This document shows, piece by piece, positions 33,876 to 44,216 of a DNA stretch of 64,000 nt. This DNA comes from Tetragonia tetragonoides (Eukaryota > Streptophyta > Magnoliopsida > Caryophyllales > Aizoaceae): assembly GCA_038025085.1 (NCBI GenBank), contig CM076147.1, forward strand, positions 12,117,501 through 12,181,500. Direction: 5' to 3'. The translations under genes and the position numbers were made by a program. Every line of letters starts with the position of its first letter. Position 1 is the stretch's first letter. Below the pieces are notes generated by a model. The model did not search any database, was not told the origin of the DNA, and worked only from the letters and a program-made list of their open reading frames with translations.

Positions 33876-34140
33876 GATTATGTGGTATGAGAGAGGCCTA
33901 AATGGCCCTAATAAACAGAAAGACTTGAGTCTTTTTTGGGAAAAAAAAAAAAAAAAACAATTGTGGCTTGGTAGGTCTTAGTAACTAAATAAGGCTAGGT
34001 ATTGTGGAAAAATGCAAGGATTTTGTTTTCCTTAAAGATATTAATTTTGAAGAAATAGAAACTTGGGGTGAATTTGTGTATGGGCCACAGGAAATGGAGG
34101 AAAGGAAGAAACTAAGGAAGGAGCTCACAGGTTTTGCACT
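33868..34140 (+). pseudogene. LINE A4 ORF2 remnant
   Basis: It begins with the conserved ATGGATAGG overlap and traces of the endonuclease start (RGLNGPNKQ), then an A-run, stops and short fragments matching about 28360-28420 of A3 (GPQEMEERKKL). No domain survives. Confidence 0.75.
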
Positions 34141-34773
34141 TTAAAATAGAGGTGCAGGGGCCTGCAGGGTTTTTGAGGGGGCAGATTGCCACTTATATCA
34201 ACTGGCTATCAGGATCAGAACTTAGTAGTGCAGTAGCAACAGGAAGATTACCCAGGAAGGACCAGAGATGGATAAGGAACCAGTATAATTCAACTAAATG
34301 TGACCTGCAGGTGATGAAAATCATGCAGGAAGTCCAGAAGGAAAAACAAGAATCAATGGTCAACTGCTCAGCAGAGAACCCAGGCTCAGCACAGCTCGAG
34401 AATCTGGCCAGCAGACAGTATCAGGAGCAGTCTTCAGAAGACCTCAGCAGAAGGAAGCAGAGTAATACCAAGGATGGGATTAAATTAGGAATCTGTAGCA
34501 GATTATTTCACTGTATTTTGTATTAGATGTATTTATGTTTTTGCTGCAAGTCAGGTTTGTTTTTGTTTATGTTGTCTCAGAAAGGAGGAGCCACTGGATG
34601 TAATGTGGATACTCTAGTACTGCATTAGGGTTGTTTGGTTGTCCAGGGATGTAGAAAAAAGGAACCCCTACCTAGTAGGTGGCCTTGGATTTACATTGCT
34701 TAGGGACTGTAATCGTGTTACATTACAGTTAGTAATAATACATTTTCTGACTTGCACCAAAAAAAAACAAAAA

Positions 34774-35540
34774 ACATTGGCATCGCGTAAAACCGCCCAT
34801 ACAAGCCTCTGAGGGACCTAATAACCGACCCTAGGGGCCTCCCATGCCCCCTAGGGGGCTCCCGTGCTATATGGGGCGAAAAATATTAACGTCGAAAATT
34901 TTGCATCCGGAGGCCCAAAACACGTCCCCTAGAGCATTCCCGGGGCCCAGTTGCTGTTTTCGCCCGAAATTTTGTCGGGGGCTCTATTATGGCTCTAGGG
35001 GACCCCCGGTGCCCCGGGAGGTTCACCTTGATTCCCGAATTCAGATAGCACCCATGTCACCCGTTTTCGGGCCCTAACATTAGTATCTTGTAAAACCGCC
35101 CATACAAGCCTATCAAAGACCCAATACCTTATGGGCCTCCCCTGTTCCCTAGGGTTTTCCCGTGCGATATGGGGCGAAAATATTAACGTCAAAAAGTTTA
35201 CGTCCGGTGGCCCAAAACATGTCCCCTAGAGCATTCACGGGGCCCGGTTGCCGTTTTCCCCCGAAATTTTGTCGGGGGATCTATTATGGCCCTAGGGGAC
35301 CCCCGGTGCCCCGAGAGGTTCACCTTGATTCCCGAACTCAAATATCACCCATGTCGTCTGTTTTAGGGCCCTAACATTGGCATCGCGTAAAACCGCCCTT
35401 ACAAGCCTATCAGAGACCCAATAATCGACCCTAGGGGCCTTCCATGTCCCCTAGGAGTGTCTGTGCGATATGGGGCGAAAATATTAACGTTGAAAAGTTT
35501 GCGTCCGGAGGCCCAAAACACGTCCCCTAGAGCATTCCCG
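34774..35540 (-). repeat. S300 satellite, about 2.5 units, minus orientation
   Basis: Units run from about 34785, 35088 and 35385 (303 and 297 bp, then a partial). The joint at 35080 is altered (ACATTAGTATCTTG). The last unit stops inside at GAGCATTCCCG, where the minisatellite begins. Confidence 0.9.
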
Positions 35541-36090
35541 TGGCATGGGTGCTCACGGTGCCCGGTCATGGTGCTGCAATGCATGGGTCGTGGTGCTGCA
35601 TGTTGCTGCAACGTATGGGTCATGGTGCTGCATGGTGCTGCAACGCATGGGTCACGGTGTTGCATCGCACAGGTCATGGTGTTGCATCGTGCTGCAACGC
35701 GTGGGTCATGGTGTTGCTTCGCATAGGTCATGGTGTTGCATCGCATGTGTCATGCTCTTGCATCGTGCTGCAACGCACGGGTCATGGTGTTGCATCGTGC
35801 TGCAACGCATGGGTCATGGTGTTGCATCGCATGGGTCATGGTGTTGCATCGAGCTGCAACGCATGGGTCATGGTATTGCATATTGCTGCAACGCATGGGG
35901 CATGGTGCTGGAACGCATGGGCCATGGTGCTGCAACGCCATGGGAAAAAGGTGATGCAGCGCCATGGGACAAGGTGCTGCAGCGCCATAGGAAAAGGGTG
36001 GTGCAGCGCCATGGGACAAGGGTGCTGCAGCCCCATGGAACAAAGGGTGGTGCAGCGCCATGGGACAAGGGTGCTGCAGCGCCATCGGTC
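35540..36090 (+). repeat. 22/32-bp minisatellite (about 20 units)
   Basis: Units of the form GGTCATGGTGTTGCATCGCATG (22 bp) alternate with 32-bp units that add TGCTGCAACG before CATG. Towards the right the units become 22-25 bp with GGTGCTGCAGCGCCATGGGA. All three plus frames are open across much of it, giving His/Cys/Trp-rich ORFs without meaning. The right end abuts the LTR-like region of chromovirus copy 2. Confidence 0.9.
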
Positions 36091-37154
36091 ATCACATAGG
36101 CCGTGTACGCCAAGTAGGCTACTTCAGCCAGTATGAAAGTTAAGCGTTTGTAATGTTTCCTCCTGTCACTATCAATAAAGCTTATAAGACTCTTTAGGGT
36201 TACTTGCTCTGTGAAGGAGACAAGTGAGGACATCCCCTTGGGAGCCTTCTAGGCGCAGCGCTGGGCGCGGCTCTCGGTCATGGTGCGGGCATGACGAGCT
36301 TGATGGAAGGATTGTCCCTAGGACAACGTGGACGGTGCCACGAACAGAATGACGGTTTACGGTTAACCCACGTACGACCAAGCGCTTAGCCCACGTCTCT
36401 TGAAATGAGGGTGACTCAAGGAAGTGGGGAGCATGCCCATTAACGAAGGAAGTGACCAGCAGTTACCCCATGAACGTGGGTGACGGTTAGCCAAGTCATG
36501 GGTGAGTGAGCGGTTACTTGGCAGTTGACAAAGGCAGTTACCGAAGGCAAGGCGCCTAGTGGGCGCGGACGTGGGTCAACGTGGAGTCAACACCAGCGGT
36601 TACTCCACCACCCCACGATGGGGAAAACTACCCCAAGCACTATAGGAGGCGGTTACATGTTAGTGGAGAGTGGAGACATGGCATTGCCCCACTCTCCCCA
36701 CTAAGCGAGCGGTTACATGGGAGCAACAACCCACGAATAGGAGTTGTCCCATGATCTCTACTAAGTGGAAGTTATAGGCGGTTATCCTAGTTTATAGGCG
36801 CCTACTTGGCTGGGTTGTAGCCAAGGCTTTATCTATAAATAGTGCTCAGACATCCTTTTGATGGACAGATGCTCTGGCACCCGAATGTAAGTGTTAAAGT
36901 GATTAATATACAAGCCTCTTTACGTTTATACTTATGTGCGTAAGCTGTTCTAGAGTGTTGCTAGAAGCTATCATACACGAAAAAGTTTGGCGCAAATCAG
37001 TGCCAAGCTTTAACCCTGTGACAATTTGGTTCGACCTACCGGAAAGGCTAGACTTAGCCGCCGTCGAAACGATAGATAAGAAGAAAATGAAGACGGGTGC
37101 CTAGACCAAAGAGGATACCGAAGCCCCATTGTTAAGCCACGGAGCTTCTCATAC
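36091..37154 (+). repeat. LTR-like and leader region of chromovirus copy 2
   Basis: Non-coding; corresponds to 21108-22150. CTATAAATAG at 36833-36842 is the promoter candidate. The upstream end differs from copy 1, which helps place the shared border near 36108. Confidence 0.6.
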
Positions 37155-38353
37155 TTGGTTACGTCGGAAGGACGTGAGGCAAGCCAAGGGGATGGAGGCC
37201 CTACCTCTGGCTGTGGTGATGGCAACTTCCCAATGCATACCACGGACACCTCCAGTACGAGATCAACAAAATCCCCGCCCCCAGCCTCTGATGCTAAGGA
37301 AATCCCAAGGGCACCCCGAAGAAGGGAACTAAGGACAATGGTCCTGAGGTGTCTGGAGAAACACCCGTCACCCCCAACTGGTGCCATGTGAAGCGCATTG
37401 CTAGGGTAGAGACCATGCTCGGTCTCAACCCAAAGAACTTTGATGATGCTCCAGCAACCTGGTTGGATCTCCCTTTCCTCAAGATGAGGATGGAGTGTCT
37501 CGAGAAGTCCCTAGACAAGACGGAGAACAAACAATCAGACACGTTAGGGAAAATCGACTTACTTCTAAGTCGTGGATCGGGAAGTAGGAGCTTTGGAGAA
37601 GGTACGTCTTACCTTCCTCCTCCTCCTCCTCCTCCTCCCCTAACTAAAGTGGAGCGCCTCCGAAGGGAACTGGAATCCCTACGGAAGCAAAGAGAAGAAC
37701 CAAGAGGAGATCGGTTCAAGATCAAAGTCCCGGACCCGAAGGCGTTTACCGGAGTTCGCTGCGCGAAGGAGTTGGGGAACTACTTGTGGGACATAGAACA
37801 GTACTTTGAAGCGGCTCATGTCCATGAGATGGACAAAGTCACGGTTGCTACGATGTATTTGTCCGGAGACGCCAAGCTGTGGTGGCGCTCTCGCGCGGAA
37901 TTGGACAAAGCCCCTGGGCACACTCCAATCAGAGATTGGGCTACTCTAAAGGTAGAGTTAAAAGCTCAATTTCTCCCGAACAATGCATCGTGGTTGGCAA
38001 GAGAGGCCCAAAAGAACCTGAGGCAAACCAAGACGGTTCGCGACTACGTCAAAGAGTACAGCTCCCTCATGCTAGACATCAGGAGATGTCGGAGGAAGAT
38101 AAGTTATTTAATTTTATGTCTGGATTAAAGCCGTAGGCAGAATGTTAGGACTTTATCTTCCGCTTTTGCTGCTGCTGTTGATGCTTTAATTGATTTTAAA
38201 CATAGCAATGTCACTAACCCTGAACAGGAGTCTTCCAGTGCTGACCGGAAGAGAAAGCGTGACAATGGGTCTAAAAAGGACCGCGCCAAAGGCAAAGGCA
38301 AAGGTGTAGCGAAGGGAGACGGGGTCTCCCACCCGTCTAAGGCAAAGACCTAA
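37155..38353 (+). pseudogene. Chromovirus copy 2 gag, frameshifted
   Basis: The N-terminal part is split between frames near 37349. The main open piece 37349-38128 has the capsid motifs (DPKAFTGVRCAKELGNYLWD, MYLSGDAKLWWRSRAELDK). Near 38090 an indel shifts the frame, and about 20 bp present in copy 1 are deleted at about 38130. A TAA at 38351 replaces a Glu codon just before the knuckle. A proline run (PPPPPPPP) near 37620 replaces the Pro/His run of copy 1. Confidence 0.85.
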
Positions 38354-39823
38354 ATGAAAAGGCCTAAGACGGGGTGTTACATCTGTGATGGGCCACACTT
38401 TGCTAAGGAATGTCCCAAGAATGGGAAGCTGTCAGCCTTAGTCGTGGAGGACGAAGGTGATGAGCTAGGCGAGGAGCCTGCGCGTGTGAATCGACTTCGC
38501 TTGTTGAATGCGATCACGATGACGCAACCTAGTGCCCATGACAACCTTCTCTATATCCGTGTCAAGGTGGGTGGACATGACATGTTGGCTATGGTTGACA
38601 CAGGTGCTACTCACAACTTTGTGAGCACCGAGACAGTCCAACGGATCGGGCTGCCCCTTACCCAATGCACTAACCGCATGAAGGCGGTGAACTCTGAAGC
38701 CTTAACGGCAATAGGGTGCATCTCGAACGTAGAAGTTCGAGTCGGAGGATGGGAAGGGAGGTGCGACTTGCTAGCTGTCAAGCTTGATGACTTCAGACTC
38801 ATTCTGGGGAATGAGTTTATCCGAAGAGCCAAGGTGGCCGTGATGCCCCATCTAAGGGGAATGCTGATTGGTGACGAGAAGTCCCCATGCTTTCTGAAAG
38901 CTGTGGACAATCCCTCGACCCTAGACTGTGGAGGTCGTAATGGAGGAGGGAAGGGGAATGGTGACCCGAAGATGGACATTTGCTCTGCTCTACAAGTCAA
39001 GTCAGGTTTGGACAAAGGAGAGCCAACTTTACTGGCGACACTCCTTGAGATCAAACCCGACGTGAAACTAGAGGTTCCATACAAGGTGGTAGACGTACTT
39101 GGAAGGTTCAAAGACATCATGCCACCAGAGCTGCCTAAGACCTTGCCCTCTCGACGTGCAATCGACCACAAAATTGATCTAGAGCCCGGCGTGGTACCGC
39201 CTGCTCGTGCGCCTTACCGGATGAGTCCGGCGGAGCTAGTGGAATTGAAGAAGCAACTTAACGACATCTTGGAGGTAGGTTTTGTTCAGCCCTCTAAAGC
39301 TCCATTTGGTGCCCCTGTTGTATTTCAGAAAAAGTTAGATGGCTCATTGCGTATGTGCATTGATTACAGGGCACTGAACAAGGTGACGATCAAGAACAAG
39401 TATCCTATCCCACGGGTGGATGACCTGTTTGATCAATTGGCACAAGCAGCATGGTTCAACAAGCTGGATTTGTGCTCAGGATATTGGCAAGTGAGGATTG
39501 CGGAAGGTAATCAATCAAAGACCATGTGTGTGACGCGTTATAGATCTTTTGAATTCTTAGTTATACCGTTTGGGTTGACTAATGCCCCGACAACCTTTTG
39601 TAATCTCATGAACAATGTCCTTTATGAATATTTATATCGTTTTGTTGTGGTGTATTTGGATGATATTGTTATCTATAGTGAGATTTTGGATCTACATGTG
39701 CATCATCTAAATTTGGAGAATTGTGAATTTGCTCAACCGGAAATTATGTTCCTCGGACATAGAATGGATGACCGCAAGGTGCGGGCAAAGATTGGATACC
39801 CCCGAAAAATGTCTCGGAGTTGA
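38354..39823 (+). pseudogene. Chromovirus copy 2 knuckle-protease-RT, open over 489 codons
   Basis: This is the longest surviving pol frame in the window. It starts just before the CCHC knuckle (CYICDGPHFAKECP), then the protease (MVDTGATHNFVSTETV) and RT (FNKLDLCSGYWQVRI, YLDDIVIYS). Two in-phase deletions (about 42 bp after HVHHLNLE and about 21 bp before MDDRKV) remove part of the RT connection region, and the frame is lost after 39800. Function as in copy 1; inactive because of these gaps. Confidence 0.88.
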
Positions 39824-40772
39824 GATCTTTCCTTGGATTAGCTAATTATTATCGAAAGTTTATTAATGGCTATTCAAAGAGGATGGCTCCGTTGACCGAC
39901 TTCCTGAAAAAGGAACATAGGTGGGAAATGGACACAAAGGTGCATAGATGCCTTTAAGGATCTTAAGCACACCGTGGCTTCAGAACCCGTCCTTAAATTA
40001 CCAATTTTTGACCAACCTTTTGAGGTGCATACGGATGCATCGGACAGAGCCATTGTGGCGTTCTGGTCCAAGACGGATATCCGATCGCATTCGTGAGTCG
40101 TAAGCTCAAGGGAGCTGAAGAGAGATATTCGACTCACGAAAAGGAGATGCTTGCGGTGATGCATTTCCTCCTTATATGGAGAGTATATCTCCTTCGAACA
40201 AAGTTCGTGGTTAGAACGGATAATGTTGCTAAAATTTACTTTAAGACTCAAAAGAAGTTATCCGCGAAACAAGCCAGATAGCAAGAGTTTCTGGAAGAGT
40301 ATGACTTCACGTGGCAACACAAGCCTGGGAGGCATAACGCTGTTCCCGACTCTTTGAGTCGACGCTCCCACGAGATTGTGGCGGCGTTAGTTCAGATTGA
40401 GTCTGACTTTACCGTAAGGGTTCGGACAGCCGCGATAGGCGATGTCATGTACGCTTAGCTTAATAAACAAGTCGAGCAAGGGGTTGCTCGTAGATTTTAG
40501 ATCGAGAGAGATGTAATCTATGCCAAGGGTGGTAGACTATACGTTCCCGCAGGGATGCTGCGTTACGAGCTTTTGACGGAAGTACATGACACCCAATGGG
40601 GAAAACATCCAGGTCGAAAAAGGACCCATGCCCTTTTGGAAAAAGATTATTATTGGCCCAAAATAGAGCAGGATGTCGACGCATATGTCAAGTTGTGCCT
40701 CATGTGCCAACAGGATAAGTTCGAATGGAGAAAGGCAGCGGGATCGGCCATGGCAGTCCGTTTCAATGGACT
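39824..40772 (+). pseudogene. Chromovirus copy 2 RNase H and integrase start, broken
   Basis: RNase H pieces are in several frames (HTDASDRA near 40030, RKLKGAEERYSTHEKEMLAV at 40100, stops at 40279 and about 40456). The integrase zinc-binding domain is readable in 40555-40770 (HPGRKRTHAL, CLMCQQDKF). The fusion to S300 at 40771 matches copy 1. Confidence 0.83.
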
Positions 40773-40891
40773 TTGTCGGGGGCTCTATTATGGCCCTAGG
40801 GGACCCTCGGTGCCCCGGGAGGGTCAACTTGATTCCCGAACTCAGATATCACACATGTCGCCTGGTTTCGGGCCCTAACATTGGCATCGCA
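40773..40891 (-). repeat. S300 satellite, partial unit, minus orientation
   Basis: About 105 bp runs from CTTTGTCGGGGGC to the joint AACATTGGCATCGCA (40877-40891), which is also the left target duplication of LINE A5. Confidence 0.88.
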
Positions 40892-41907
40892 CAGCAAATC
40901 GTCAGAATCAGATCCCAACACTGCAGCAACAGCAAAAGAAAGATATCCAGCAGGGATAAGAGATGGATAGATGAGATATAGAGATCCCAGAAGCACTGCA
41001 ATAAGAGAGATAAGGTGCAAATTATTCAGCAAAAGGGCAGCACAGAAAGGTAAAAGCAGGACTCCTCAGGTCCACAGCAGAGTAGCAAGAATTCTGCAAG
41101 GCATCAGAATATGTGCAGGAAAAAGGAAACAGATTTCAGTAGGGATAGGCAGTAAAAGATCTCATCAGAGTCTCAGCAGAGAATCAAGCAATCCTACAAG
41201 GCATCAGAACATGTGCAGGAAAGAGACAGCAGATTCAGAAGGGAAGCTGATGCAGAAACTAAAGATGTGAACCAGGCAGCAGGATCCAGAAGATAATCAG
41301 GACAGGCTGCTGGAGAAAAGCAGAGCAAGATATGAAACAGAAAAACAGAAGAATTGGAAACTAGAAGAAAATGAACCAGTAGATTGCACAGGAAACCAGC
41401 AGGATGATGATGCAGGAAAGAAGGTGGAATGAATCAGCTCTGGAAGACTGCACCAGCAGAGGATTCAGAGTAGAGGGCAGAAGCAAAGCAGAAGCAGGAA
41501 GAAGCAGATTCAGTGGAAAACAAGGAAATTCTGTAATCAGCAGCAGGTTGATGTAGCAAGGCAGAATGAGGAATGTAACAGCTCCAAACAGAGTCGAAAA
41601 GCTAGAAGAAGTTGTAACATTTTTAGCTATATATGTTTTTGTATTTCGCTGTAAGTCAGAAATAATTTTTGCAAATTGTAATGTTTTACAGAGATGGTGA
41701 GGATTAATTTTTGTAAATTGTAATGTGTACAGAGATGGTGAACCACTGCCTGTAGTGAGGTGCACCAGATTGAAGGGTTGTAAGGTAGTAGAGGGATGTA
41801 GCAAAAAGGAACCCTACCTAGTAGGTGGCCTTGGATCTGCATTGCCTAAGGACTGTAATCTTGTTACATTACAGTGAGAAATAATACAATTTCTGACTTG
41901 CACCAAA
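40892..41907 (+). mobile_element. LINE family A, 5'-truncated copy (A5), 3' UTR only
   Basis: It starts within the last codons of ORF2 (matching about 31340 of A3), then has the CAG-rich 3' UTR and the conserved end CTGACTTGCACCAAAAA. It is flanked by AACATTGGCATCGCA on both sides (40877-40891 and 41908-41922), a 15-bp target duplication. There is no coding content. Confidence 0.88.
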
Positions 41908-41996
41908 AACATTGGCATCGCACATTCTGTCTCTAAAATGCTCTCTCCTCTCTCCTCGACAGCGCTTGTTAGCCATTAACAAAGCCCTGAGTTCAA

Positions 41997-43397
41997 ATGG
42001 GGAAGAATGGGAAAGCAAAAAAGGGAAATGGGAATCAAGATGTAGATGCGGGAAATTCAGAAGCTCCAATATGTTCCACAAAAAATCGAACCAAAACACA
42101 ACGAACTAGCGAAAGCCATGAAAACCTAGATCGGGTTATGCGTAATTTAGCTGATGAACTGGAGGATCCAGAAGTGATGACACCTGCTGCACAAACAAAA
42201 ACAGTGCAGCAAATGGAACTTGCGAAGGAGAAAATCAAGTCCTGGCTTACGAAGATGAAGGAAAGGGCAAACATTCAGAGCTCAGACGAGGAAGAGGAGC
42301 CAGTTCCAGTGCAAGGCAAACAGCCTGCATTTGCTGATGCTGGTAAGACCTCGGCTTGGGAGAAATTTGACATAACTAAATTGAAAAATGCTGGGTTTAA
42401 ATTGGACTATATAGCACCTGCCTTGATTGATGGAAAACAAGCAGGAGAAATTAATTTCCAGGATATTGCATCTGAAATTAATTATTGGAATCAAGCAATT
42501 GTATGCTATGTTATGGGCTCGAAGCCACCGATTAATGTGCTTAGTGGATTCCTAAGGAGAATTTGGGCAAATAGGGGAATGAATAAAATTGCAATGATGA
42601 AAAATGGCCTAGTAATTGTTAGATTTGATTCAATTGAGCAAAGGGATGCTATTCTAGAGGAAGGGGTTTATCATTTTGATAACAAACCTATGATTGTTAG
42701 ACCATGGTCTGAGAATATAGACTATGCTCATGAGGAGCTCACGTCTGTACCTATCTGGGTTAAATTCTCAGGTCTGAATGTCAAGTATTGGAATGCTTTG
42801 GGTTTGAGCAAAGTTGCGAGTTTAGTCGGCAGGCCAATGATGGCTGATAAGAACACAGAACTCAAAGTAGGGATCCACTATGCTAGAGTGTTGGTGGAAG
42901 TAGAAGTAGGAGGGATGTATCCAGACAAAGTGCACTTCAAGAATGAGAAAGGAAACTTAACAGAACAAGAAGTGGAGTATGACTGGAAACCTATACTATG
43001 TGGCCACTGTAAGCAACATGGGCACAGTGAATCAGAATGCAGAAAGAAGAAGGCCTTAACTAGGCCTGAGACCATAGCAGTTCCACTTCAGCAACCAGCA
43101 CAACCAGCAAATCCTAGGAACAATCAATGGCAAAATGTTGGGAGAGGTAGAGGAAGAATGGGAAATGCAGGGAGAGGGGTGAGAGCTGGAAGAGGAGTTT
43201 ACAGACAGGTGCAGCGGCCTGCCACAGAGAGACCACAAACACTGATACAGAACCCATTTCAGTTACTGCAAAATGAAGAGGGGGAGCAGGAGGGAACACA
43301 GGCACAGCCAGCAGTGCAAGGTACACAGGAGGCTCAGAACAAAGCATCAGTGCCACCACATGGTAAGTCACCTATCTTGACTGATAGTCATGGATAG
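41997..43397 (+). CDS. LINE A6 ORF1: DUF4283/CCHC protein (466 aa)
   Basis: Open homolog of the A3 ORF1 with the same start (MGKNGKAKKGNGNQ). An acidic stretch (SSDEEEEPVPVQ) is followed by the DUF4283-like domain (VLSGFLRRIWANRGMNKIAM, VPIWVKFSGLNVKYW), the CCHC knuckle (CGHCKQHGHSESEC, about residues 335-348) and a Gly/Arg-rich tail ending PPHGKSPILTDSHG, which is nearly identical in A3 and A4. The stop overlaps the ORF2 start. With ORF2 broken, it could act only in trans. Confidence 0.9.
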   Translation: MGKNGKAKKGNGNQDVDAGNSEAPICSTKNRTKTQRTSESHENLDRVMRNLADELEDPEVMTPAAQTKTVQQMELAKEKIKSWLTKMKERANIQSSDEEEEPVPVQGKQPAFADAGKTSAWEKFDITKLKNAGFKLDYIAPALIDGKQAGEINFQDIASEINYWNQAIVCYVMGSKPPINVLSGFLRRIWANRGMNKIAMMKNGLVIVRFDSIEQRDAILEEGVYHFDNKPMIVRPWSENIDYAHEELTSVPIWVKFSGLNVKYWNALGLSKVASLVGRPMMADKNTELKVGIHYARVLVEVEVGGMYPDKVHFKNEKGNLTEQEVEYDWKPILCGHCKQHGHSESECRKKKALTRPETIAVPLQQPAQPANPRNNQWQNVGRGRGRMGNAGRGVRAGRGVYRQVQRPATERPQTLIQNPFQLLQNEEGEQEGTQAQPAVQGTQEAQNKASVPPHGKSPILTDSHG

Positions 43398-44181
43398 GAT
43401 TATGATATGGAATGTTAGAGGCCTAAATGGCCCAAATAAACAAAGGGATGTTGCCCTCTATTGTAAAAAAAATAAATGTGGTTTGGTGGCTTTTCTGGAA
43501 ACAAAAATTAGATTAGCCAACTTTGAAAAATGCAAAAATAAATTTATGCAAGGGTGGGAATCTTTTAGTAACCATAGTGACCACAGGTTGGGAAGAATTT
43601 GGGTAAGATGGTTACCTGATGTATTTCATGTAGAATTAATTTTCTCCTCTGTGCAAATGGTCACTTGCAAAGTGAGGCATTTGGAGAGGAAAAAAGATTT
43701 TATGGTCAGTTTTGTGTATGGATTAAATGAGAAAGAAGAAAGAAAACAACTGTGGAAGGGTATAAATGACTTTGCTCTTATATGCAACAAACCATGATTG
43801 ATTGGTGGGGATTTCAACAATGTCTTGCTCCCTGGTAACAGACAAGGAGGTACACCAGTCACTCTTGCTGAAACTCAGGATTTTAAATCCTGTATTGAAG
43901 ACTGCTACCTTACTGAACTAAACTAGTCTGGGTGTCAATACACCTGGAATAACAGACATGAGGAGGGGGGAAGAGTTTACTCAAAAATAGATTGGGCTTC
44001 TGCAAATAGTCTCTGGCTGCTGGAGTATGATCAAAGCACCCTACAGTTCCTACCTGAGGATGTATCTGACCACTCTCCTATCTGCTTAACCCTCCACAAA
44101 ACTTTCACCAAAAAAAAAACCCCTTTAAATTCTTTAACATGTGGAGCCTCCACTCTAATTTCCAAGACTTGGTGCAGCAAG
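43390..44181 (+). pseudogene. LINE A6 ORF2, endonuclease part
   Basis: It begins ATGGATAGG overlapping the ORF1 stop. The endonuclease motifs MIWNVRGLNGPNKQRDVALY, GGDFNNVL and SDHSPICLTL are present, but TGA at 43795 (in place of Trp before the GGDFNN motif), a TAG near 43923 and a shift after the A-run at 44110 break it. RT is absent. Confidence 0.85.
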
Positions 44182-44216
44182 CAAGGCAAGAAGTCCGAGC
44201 TTACATATCCAAGTAA

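Larger units (their letters stand above)
32404..34773 (+). mobile_element. LINE family A, internally deleted copy (A4)
   Basis: It directly follows the 3' target duplication of A3. It has the family leader, an open ORF1, a collapsed ORF2 remnant and the 3' UTR with poly(A) at about 34759-34773, followed by ACATTGGCATCGCG. About 3 kb of ORF2 is missing, so it resembles A2 in type, but the deletion ends differ. Confidence 0.88.
36091..40772 (+). mobile_element. Chromovirus-type Ty3/Gypsy element, copy 2, truncated in integrase
   Basis: It aligns with copy 1 from about 36108 (CGCCAAGTAGGCTACTT) to the same integrase-S300 fusion at 40771. The leader with TATA (36833-36842), gag, protease, RT, RNase H and integrase zinc region are present. 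Lesions differ from copy 1 (several small deletions, other stops), so the two decayed independently after their duplication. Confidence 0.88.
41923..44181 (+). mobile_element. LINE family A, 5' part (A6), cut in ORF2
   Basis: It starts directly after the A5 target duplication, has an open ORF1 and the endonuclease part of ORF2, and stops at GTGCAGCAAGC (44181), where Tat element 2 sequence begins. The remaining ORF2 and 3' end are not found after element 2, so this is a deletion or rearrangement breakpoint rather than a simple insertion. Confidence 0.88.

Noticed and set aside
35540..36136. Long plus-strand ORFs (up to 198 codons) rich in His, Cys and Trp
   Set aside because: They run through the 22/32-bp minisatellite in three frames at once; openness follows from the repeat, not from coding.
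1233..41922. S300 units and LINE spacers as a CRISPR-like array
   Set aside because: Units are ~300 bp, contiguous, eukaryotic in context, and have no short repeat-spacer pattern.
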